DNA of 11,166 nucleotides from Brevundimonas sp. UBA4609 (GTDB taxonomy: Bacteria > Pseudomonadota > Alphaproteobacteria > Caulobacterales > Caulobacteraceae). The position numbers were made by a program, and so were the translations under genes. Each line of letters opens with the position of its first letter. Within the stretch, counting starts at the first letter, position 1. The notes below the pieces were generated by a model that was given only the letters and a program-made list of their open reading frames with translations, did no database searches and had not been told where the DNA came from. The stretch is from NCBI GenBank assembly GCA_002386585.1, contig DGIZ01000058.1, positions 1 through 11,166 of the forward strand. Direction: 5' to 3'. Below, one piece after another: positions 7,487 through 11,166 of this stretch.

Positions 7487-7515
7487 TAAGTGGACACTTG
7501 TGTCCGGTTAATCAA
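7487..7515 (-). promoter_or_regulatory. Predicted leaderless promoter of the tetR-efflux operon
   Basis: On the minus strand, -35 TTGATT (7510-7515) and -10-like CACTTA (7487-7492) are 17 nt apart. Only 7 nt separate the -10 from the ATG at 7479, so transcription would begin at about the start codon. The -35 is good, the -10 is poor. The TetR operator fills the spacer. Confidence 0.5.
7492..7505. promoter_or_regulatory. Palindromic TetR operator (candidate)
   Basis: GGACAC-TT-GTGTCC is a perfect inverted repeat with 6-bp arms, 12 nt upstream of the tetR ATG and between its -35 and -10. Size and position suit a TetR dimer blocking RNA polymerase. That this TetR binds it is inferred from proximity. 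Confidence 0.75.
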
Positions 7516-7530
7516 GGGGCCTCGCCCCTT
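7514..7530. repeat. Perfect 7-bp hairpin next to the tetR operator
   Basis: AAGGGGC-CTC-GCCCCTT is a perfect stem-loop. It shares two bases with the -35 of the tetR promoter and lies 8 nt from the operator. Neither strand has a proper T-run after it. It may be a second regulator site or block read-through between the divergent genes. Confidence 0.5.
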
Positions 7531-7576
7531 TCAATGCGCAACTCGCCCGCAAGCTGCGCCGCGACGGCCTGTCGAG

Positions 7577-7601
7577 GCGAGGTCGCCATGCTACACCTCG
7601 C
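7577..7601. repeat. Inverted repeat upstream of the small lipoprotein gene
   Basis: GCGAGGT (7577-7583) and ACCTCGC (7595-7601) are perfect 7-bp arms around 11 nt. The right arm ends 12 nt before the GGAGG at 7614-7618. It covers a -10-like CTACAC (7591-7596; weak -35 CTGTCG at 7569-7574), so it could be an operator or, if transcribed, a leader hairpin. Confidence 0.4.
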
Positions 7602-7624
7602 ACGGAAGGCCATGGAGGACGATG

Positions 7625-7849
7625 ATGTCGGCTCGCACCTGGAAGGCTCTGTCAGTCATCGCCGCCTGCGTGATGCTGTCGGGTTGCTATTCCTGCTCGC
7701 TCAACGGCGGCTGGGAGCGGCAGATGAATCCGTTCTGCGTCGAGCGAGGCGCCCTGGTCGGTGCGGCGCCGATGTCTATCGAGGCGTCCGCCATCCCGCC
7801 GACCGGTCGTCTGTCTGGACTGGGGACGCCGGGGAAAGCGTCACTCTGA
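7625..7849 (+). CDS. Small cysteine-containing lipoprotein, 74 aa, unknown function
   Basis: The only plus-strand gene supported here. MSARTWKALSVIAACVML leads to lipobox LSGC, with acylation predicted at Cys21, followed by a short mature protein of 54 residues. Cysteines at 15, 21, 24 and 38 stand out; the latter two could form a disulfide. GGAGG at 7614-7618 is 6 nt before the ATG at 7625 and only 3 nt before an adjacent ATG at 7622, so I prefer 7625. The frame is open back to 7490, but the upstream stretch lacks a usable start and would bury the signal peptide. It diverges from the tetR gene and converges on the tRNA-Leu gene, with its stop codon inside a shared hairpin. No family is recognised. 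Signal, lipobox and ribosome site together make a real gene likely, although the mature part has low complexity. Confidence 0.7.
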   Translation: MSARTWKALSVIAACVMLSGCYSCSLNGGWERQMNPFCVERGALVGAAPMSIEASAIPPTGRLSGLGTPGKASL

Positions 7850-7874
7850 TTCTCAAGGAGCGCTTGAAAATCAG
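7846..7874. terminator. Convergent hairpin between the lipoprotein gene and tRNA-Leu
   Basis: Arms 7846-7857 and 7863-7874 pair over 12 positions with one C/A mismatch, around a 5-nt loop (7858-7862). The stem holds the lipoprotein stop codon (7847-7849) and ends 1 nt from the tRNA CCA. It could end transcription on both strands or guide tRNA 3' processing. It lacks a trailing T-run, so efficient intrinsic termination is not assured. Confidence 0.5.
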
Positions 7875-7875
7875 C

Positions 7876-7960
7876 TGGTGCCGGTGGTCGGACTCGAACC
7901 GACACTCCTTGCGGAACCGGATTTTGAGTCCGGCGCGTCTACCAATTCCACCACACCGGC
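7876..7960 (-). tRNA. tRNA-Leu (anticodon CAA)
   Basis: An 85-nt tRNA including an encoded CCA (7876-7878). The acceptor stem GCCGGTG pairs with CACCGGC. The anticodon arm is CCGGA-CTCAAAA-TCCGG, giving anticodon CAA, which reads UUG. A long variable arm with a GCAA loop marks class II leucine tRNA. The T arm is GTCGG-TTCGAGT-CCGAC, and the D arm contains TGGTAGACGC. It is intact. Transcription would come from the promoter at 7983-8010. Confidence 0.97.
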
Positions 7961-7982
7961 ACGGCTAGGCTCAAGGCGGCGC

Positions 7983-8010
7983 AATCTAGCGACGGCGAAG
8001 CCTCCGTCAA
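7983..8010 (-). promoter_or_regulatory. Promoter of tRNA-Leu
   Basis: On the minus strand, -35 TTGACG (8005-8010) and -10 TAGATT (7983-7988) are 16 nt apart, both near consensus. The predicted start at about 7976 leaves a leader of about 16 nt before the tRNA 5' end at 7960. Confidence 0.65.
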
Positions 8011-8032
8011 TCTAAGATCGCACCGCACCGCA

Positions 8033-8884
8033 TCATTGGTCCCTGTTGCGAAGACGGCTGCCCGTCGAGAACGCCGGGTCGGACATGGAGTAGTTGACCC
8101 GATAGACGATCAGCCGGGTCGGAACCGGTCCCTCGCCGCCACGATTCTCGAGCCGCCCTTTCCGGGTCCCCCGCATGGCCGCTGCGCCGAAACCACCGTC
8201 GACCGGGTATTCGGTCTCGACCACACAGTCCTCGACCCGCCCATCGGCCTGGCTCACGCAGGTGACGACCGCGAACCCGGCGGTATAGGTCCGTCCCGAA
8301 GGATACTCGGGCTGCGGCATCCGCTTCCAGACCAGATTGACCGGCAGGCCGTCGTCGGCGAGCGCGTCCAGTTCCTCATCGCGCGGATCAACCAGAGGAC
8401 GGTCACAGGCGGTCAATGACTGGTCGATCGCCGCATTGGACGCCGGCAGTTCAACGACATAGCGTAGGTTTCGCCCGTCTTCGGCCCCGTCGGGCACGAC
8501 GATCGTCATCCGTCCCCCCTCGCGCATCTGACGCGCCAGAGGAGCCGGGAGTTCCGAAAAGGCGACGCTGGGATTTTCGCCCAGCAGGAAGCGTTGCTCC
8601 GCCTCCTTCTCATCCCCGATGCCGATGATGAGAACCCGGTTGGATTTATGGAATTCCTTGACCGCCGGTCCCGCCGGCAGGCCGCCGAACATGACCTGAT
8701 AGATTCCACGTTGGCAGCGGGCGGCCAGCAACAGCCCGTTGTCGAACTGCGTATAGGCCACCGTCGTCTGGTTCTCGGGCTGAACCAACAGGTCCCAGTC
8801 TTCAGAGTCCTGGGCCGTCGCTGCTGCGGCCGCCGTCAAGCTCAAGACAGCAGCCGTCAAACCCTGAAAAATCCCGTTCCTCAT
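8033..8884 (-). CDS. Secreted protein with a TonB C-terminal-like domain
   Basis: A 283-aa exported protein. Residues 1-24 are a signal peptide with ATA|Q cleavage. The middle part (about 25-180) is not recognised. From about 186 to 266, PQPEYPSGRTYTAGFAVVTC, DGRVEDCVVETEYP and GFGAAAM follow the TonB C-terminal pattern (PxYP, G.V...C.V, DGRV..C.V, GFG.AA). It lacks the Pro-rich linker and the helical anchor of true TonB proteins, so it is probably not an energy transducer. Cysteines at 209 and 220 sit where such domains often carry a pair. The frame is open to 8938, but ATG at 8884 is chosen: GGAG lies 7 nt upstream, the signal peptide starts there, and a promoter-like pair lies at 8911-8938. 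It is followed by tRNA-Leu. Confidence 0.85.
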   Translation of the reverse strand: MRNGIFQGLTAAVLSLTAAAAATAQDSEDWDLLVQPENQTTVAYTQFDNGLLLAARCQRGIYQVMFGGLPAGPAVKEFHKSNRVLIIGIGDEKEAEQRFLLGENPSVAFSELPAPLARQMREGGRMTIVVPDGAEDGRNLRYVVELPASNAAIDQSLTACDRPLVDPRDEELDALADDGLPVNLVWKRMPQPEYPSGRTYTAGFAVVTCVSQADGRVEDCVVETEYPVDGGFGAAAMRGTRKGRLENRGGEGPVPTRLIVYRVNYSMSDPAFSTGSRLRNRDQ

Positions 8885-8910
8885 CAACCTTCTCCGCTCG
8901 ATGACCGAAG

Positions 8911-8938
8911 AAGGTAGCCGGTCCGTATCCTGCTGCAA
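8911..8938 (-). promoter_or_regulatory. Candidate promoter of the TonB-C-like gene
   Basis: On the minus strand, -35 TTGCAG (8933-8938) and -10 TACCTT (8911-8916, within GCTACCTT) are 16 nt apart. The layout resembles alphaproteobacterial housekeeping promoters. The predicted start at about 8904 gives a leader of about 20 nt containing the ribosome site. Confidence 0.4.
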
Positions 8939-8960
8939 GCCAAAACAGACCGGCGTTCGC

Positions 8961-9968
8961 TCAGACCGGCTCCACCGTCTGTTCGATGGCGCCGAACAGG
9001 CTGTGGTTCTTTTCGTCCAGCATTTCGATGCGGACGCTGTCGCCGTGCTTGAGGAAGGGGGTCCTGGCCGCGCCGGTCTGGATGGTCTCGACCGTGCGGA
9101 TCTCGGCGATGCAGCTGTAGCCCAGTCCGCCCTCGGACACCGGCTTGCCGGGGCCGCCGTCGGCGTCCTTGTTCGACACCGTGCCCGAGCCGATGACCGT
9201 CCCGGCGCCCAAGGCGCGGGTCTTGGCCAGGTGGGCGATCAGGGTCCCGAAGTCGAAGGTCATGTCGACGCCGGCGTCGGCGCGGCCGAAGTCCTGGCCG
9301 TTGACCTGAACCAGCAGGGCGCCCGACAGCTTGCCGTCCTTCCAGCGCTCACCGAGCGCATCGGGAGTGACGAAGACGGGCGACAGGGCGCTGGCCGGCT
9401 TGGACTGGACGAAGCCGAAGCCCTTGGACAGTTCGGCCGGGATCAGGTTGCGAAGCGAGACGTCGTTGACCAGGCCGACCAGGCGGATCGCCGCCAGGGC
9501 CTCGTCGCGCGTCGCGCCCAGGGGCACGTCGCCGGTGACGACCACGATCTCGGCCTCCAGGTCGCAGCCCCAGGCCTCGTCCTTCAGCGGGATGGCGTCG
9601 CGCGGCGACAGGAAGCCGTCGGAGCCGCCCTGATACATCAGGGGATCGGTCCAGAAGCTTTCGGGCATCTCGGCGCCGCGCGCCTTACGCACCAGTTCGA
9701 CGTGGTTCACATAGGCCGAGCCGTCGGCCCATTGGTAGGCGCGGGGCAGGGGGGCGGCGGCCTCATGCTCGCGGAAGCGGCCGCGCGGCACGGCTTCGTG
9801 CTCCAGGCTTTCGGCCAGGGCGCGCAGCTGGGGCTCGCAGCGCTCCCAGTCGTCCAGCGCCGCCTGCAGCGTCGGCGCGATCAGGAAGGCGTCCGTGAAC
9901 CAGTTCAGGTCGTTCGAGACGATGACGAGGCGGCCGTCACGGCCGTGCTTGAGCGAGGCGAGTTTCAT
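8961..9968 (-). CDS. Fumarylacetoacetate hydrolase family protein (probable fumarylacetoacetase)
   Basis: A 335-aa cytoplasmic enzyme of the FAH fold. By similarity to bacterial fumarylacetoacetases of this length, it probably cleaves fumarylacetoacetate to fumarate and acetoacetate, the last step of tyrosine/homogentisate breakdown. The N-terminal domain (1-75, starting MKLASLKHGRDGRLVIVS) is typical of this subgroup. The catalytic domain carries metal ligands in CDLEAEIVVV (Glu138, Glu140) and Asp169 in LVNDVSLRN, plus Lys190 in FVQSKPAS and the GSGTVSN segment (260-266). No other homogentisate-pathway gene is in view, so another FAH-family substrate is possible. The start matches the family, yet the mRNA just before it is CCTCCTCTCC, with no Shine-Dalgarno, so translation may be leaderless or otherwise unusual. 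Confidence 0.9.
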   Translation of the reverse strand: MKLASLKHGRDGRLVIVSNDLNWFTDAFLIAPTLQAALDDWERCEPQLRALAESLEHEAVPRGRFREHEAAAPLPRAYQWADGSAYVNHVELVRKARGAEMPESFWTDPLMYQGGSDGFLSPRDAIPLKDEAWGCDLEAEIVVVTGDVPLGATRDEALAAIRLVGLVNDVSLRNLIPAELSKGFGFVQSKPASALSPVFVTPDALGERWKDGKLSGALLVQVNGQDFGRADAGVDMTFDFGTLIAHLAKTRALGAGTVIGSGTVSNKDADGGPGKPVSEGGLGYSCIAEIRTVETIQTGAARTPFLKHGDSVRIEMLDEKNHSLFGAIEQTVEPV

Positions 9969-10043
9969 GGAGAGGAGGCTAGTCTCGGCCGAGGCGCTTG
10001 GAAAGCGGGGAGATGACGGCGCTGGCGCCGTTGCAGAGGGGAA

Positions 10044-10331
10044 TTATTCGGGAGGGGTGATCACGGCCCGCGCTTCGGCGCCGGTGCGCTGAGCGGGGTC
10101 GCGCACCTCGACCTCGACGATGACGGCGCCCGCAGGCTCGTGCGCCCACAGGTAGCGGCGCTCGATCTCGACCGTGCGGCCGGACGGGGCCATGCCTTCA
10201 TAGGCGTCGCCCCAGGGCGTGATGGCCTTCATCTCGTTCCAGCGCAGGCCGCAGGCGGCGTCCAGCTCCTCGATCGCCATCTCCGACAGTTCGTCGGCGT
10301 GGGGCGGGGGCGTCTCGGGGTTTACAGCCAT
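10044..10331 (-). CDS. Conserved-looking hypothetical protein, 95 aa
   Basis: A small acidic soluble protein with no signal peptide or membrane helix. The N terminus is proline-rich (NPETPPPHADE). Then comes a short helical stretch (ELSEMAIEELDAACGLRWNEM) and a probable beta-rich half (GRTVEIERRYLW, AVIVEVEVRD). No family is recognised. The ATG overlaps the upstream methyltransferase-like gene by 10 nt, with GGGAGG about 8 nt upstream, so it is probably the third gene of that operon. Codon use and GC match the neighbours. Confidence 0.75.
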   Translation of the reverse strand: MAVNPETPPPHADELSEMAIEELDAACGLRWNEMKAITPWGDAYEGMAPSGRTVEIERRYLWAHEPAGAVIVEVEVRDPAQRTGAEARAVITPPE

Positions 10332-10795
10332 CGGCGCACCCTCCCTTTATAGGCCTCGTATTCGGCGCCGAAACGCGCCGACAGATACCGCTCCTCGCGG
10401 GCGATGACGAAGCGGTCGATCACGATCAGGCAGGGCGGCAGCATGGCCAGGGCAAGGGGGCTGTCCATGGCCACGGCGAACCCGATGTAGGTCAGGCCGA
10501 AGCCCAGGTAGATCGGGTTGCGGCTGAAGCGATAAAGACCGCCGGTCGCCAGCGCCGTCGTCGGCTTCCACGGCTCGGGCGGGGTGCCGAGGCGACGGAA
10601 GGTCCCGGCCGCGATCCCGTCCAGCAGCAGGCCGCCGATCACCAGAACGAAGGCCAGGCCGCGCCGCCATTCAACCGCCAGGCCCAGGGAGGGCTCGCCG
10701 ATCAGGCGGCCGATCCCGAACCCGGCCAGCAGGAAGGCCAGGTAGATCAGCGGCGGGGGCGCGAGGACCCCCGCATGGTCGCCCCTGGCGCTCAA
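10322..10795 (-). CDS. Isoprenylcysteine carboxyl methyltransferase-like membrane protein
   Basis: A 157-aa integral membrane protein of the ICMT/PEMT-like methyltransferase group. Helices are seen at about 15-33, 47-65, 96-112 and 115-130. The SAM-binding signature GGLYRFSRNPIYLGF (85-99) is followed by EERYLSARFGAEYEAYKGRVRRW-type residues near the C terminus (134-156), the conserved C-terminal pattern. The substrate is unknown; bacterial members are not proven prenyl-protein methylases. The start is TTG at 10795 and shares bases with the peptidase stop (TTGA). GAGGG 6 nt upstream supports it, and no in-frame ATG lies near: the ATG at 10776 is in another frame. Confidence 0.88.
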   Translation of the reverse strand: MSARGDHAGVLAPPPLIYLAFLLAGFGIGRLIGEPSLGLAVEWRRGLAFVLVIGGLLLDGIAAGTFRRLGTPPEPWKPTTALATGGLYRFSRNPIYLGFGLTYIGFAVAMDSPLALAMLPPCLIVIDRFVIAREERYLSARFGAEYEAYKGRVRRWL

Positions 10796-11166
10796 CGCGC
10801 GCCCTCTTCGTCGCCGTAGATGGCGACGCGGGCCGGCGAGGTCGAGGAGACGGCGCCGCGATACATGCCCGAGGTGTTCATCGAGAAGGCGTGGACGCCG
10901 TCCTTGCCCATGACGATGACGCCGCCGTCGCCGCCGATGCTTCCGACCTCGGCGATCTCGGCGTCGGCGGCGGCCTGGACGGTCGCGCCCTCGGCCGTGC
11001 GGCGGCAGATGTCGCGCGCCACGGTGGCGCGGATGAAATACTCGCCCGAGCCTGTCGCCGAGACGGCGCAGCCGTCGGCGTTGGAGGCGTAGGTCCCGGC
11101 GCCGATGATCGGCACGTCGCCGACCCGGCCCCAGCGCTTGGCCGTCATGCCGCCGGTCGAGGTGGC
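10792..11166 (-). CDS. Isoaspartyl peptidase/L-asparaginase (plant type, T2 family), C-terminal part
   Basis: Partial: the gene enters from the right edge and only its last 124 codons are visible. ATSTGGMTAKRWGRVGD, then IIGAGTYAS, SATGSGEYFIR and NTSGMYRG, follow E. coli IaaA closely, including the substrate-binding Arg of GRVGD and the TGxGE loop. This is the beta-subunit region. The nucleophile Thr and the autocleavage site (GTVGAVA) should lie roughly 20 residues beyond the window edge. The enzyme hydrolyses isoaspartyl dipeptides and asparagine. An internal ATG at 11148 would give a truncated 118-aa protein starting inside the STGGM motif and is not the real start. The stop overlaps the next gene (TTGA), so they are cotranscribed. 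Confidence 0.92.
   Translation of the reverse strand, partial: ATSTGGMTAKRWGRVGDVPIIGAGTYASNADGCAVSATGSGEYFIRATVARDICRRTAEGATVQAAADAEIAEVGSIGGDGGVIVMGKDGVHAFSMNTSGMYRGAVSSTSPARVAIYGDEEGAR

Noticed and set aside
7490..7849. Longer version of the small lipoprotein starting near 7490
   Set aside because: The extra 45 residues would precede and destroy the lipoprotein signal and have no ribosome site; GGAGG sits before 7625.
8885..8938. TTG start at 8938 for the TonB-C-like gene
   Set aside because: It would lie in the predicted -35 and put 18 residues ahead of a clear signal peptide; ATG at 8884 has GGAG.
8946..8970. 9-bp direct repeat CAGACCGGC, 16-bp period, around the FAH-family stop codon
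   Set aside because: One copy is coding sequence and the repeat is short and GC-rich; no function is supported.
10792..11148. Complete 118-aa protein starting at 11148
   Set aside because: The frame continues upstream to the window edge with family-conserved ATSTGG; it is the tail of a longer isoaspartyl peptidase.
1..11166. CRISPR array, prophage, insertion sequence or defence cassette
   Set aside because: No regularly spaced repeats, transposase, integrase or nuclease genes were seen; gene content is ordinary chromosome.

Overview
The window is high-GC alphaproteobacterial chromosome. Caulobacteraceae, probably Brevundimonas, fits best. This is inferred from protein style (lipid-anchored M1 peptidase, secreted TonB-C-like protein, EmrAB-type efflux behind a TetR gene), from promoter-like boxes resembling Caulobacter housekeeping ones, and from likely leaderless starts; I could not run a search. 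Nearly all genes lie on the minus strand, so transcription mostly runs from high to low coordinates. The only plus-strand gene I support is a small lipoprotein near 7.6 kb. No gene-free stretch exceeds 300 bases.

Layout in minus-strand transcription order. (a) 11166-10044: the C-terminal half of an isoaspartyl peptidase/plant-type asparaginase, an isoprenylcysteine-methyltransferase-like membrane protein starting with TTG inside the peptidase stop (TTGA), and a 95-aa hypothetical overlapping it by 10 nt; a tight operon. (b) 9968-8961: fumarylacetoacetate hydrolase family enzyme with no Shine-Dalgarno. (c) 8884-8033: secreted protein with a TonB-C-like domain and its own candidate promoter. 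(d) 7960-7876: tRNA-Leu(CAA) with a good promoter and an encoded CCA. (e) 7625-7849, plus strand: a 74-aa lipoprotein converging on the tRNA, with a long imperfect hairpin between them. (f) 7479-4087: tetR-emrB-emrA-type efflux operon (ATGA overlap, then a 13-nt gap), with a perfect palindromic operator between the -35 and -10 of what looks like a leaderless promoter. (g) 3929-2670: Bcr/CflA-type drug exporter. (h) 2618-654: lipoprotein M1 aminopeptidase of the LTA4-hydrolase type. (i) 524-1: N-terminal third of a secreted amidohydrolase, separated from (h) by a REP-like palindrome.

Functionally the centre is a drug/toxicant efflux block: an EmrAB-like inner-membrane pump and adaptor under TetR autorepression, followed by a second MFS exporter. 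No outer-membrane channel is encoded here. The flanks are housekeeping peptide and amino-acid catabolism. I found no CRISPR array, phage, insertion sequence or clearly novel multi-gene system. The most interesting signals are regulatory DNA (operator, 20-bp-period direct repeat, paired palindromes) and an atypical DHA2 transporter lacking usual family motifs.
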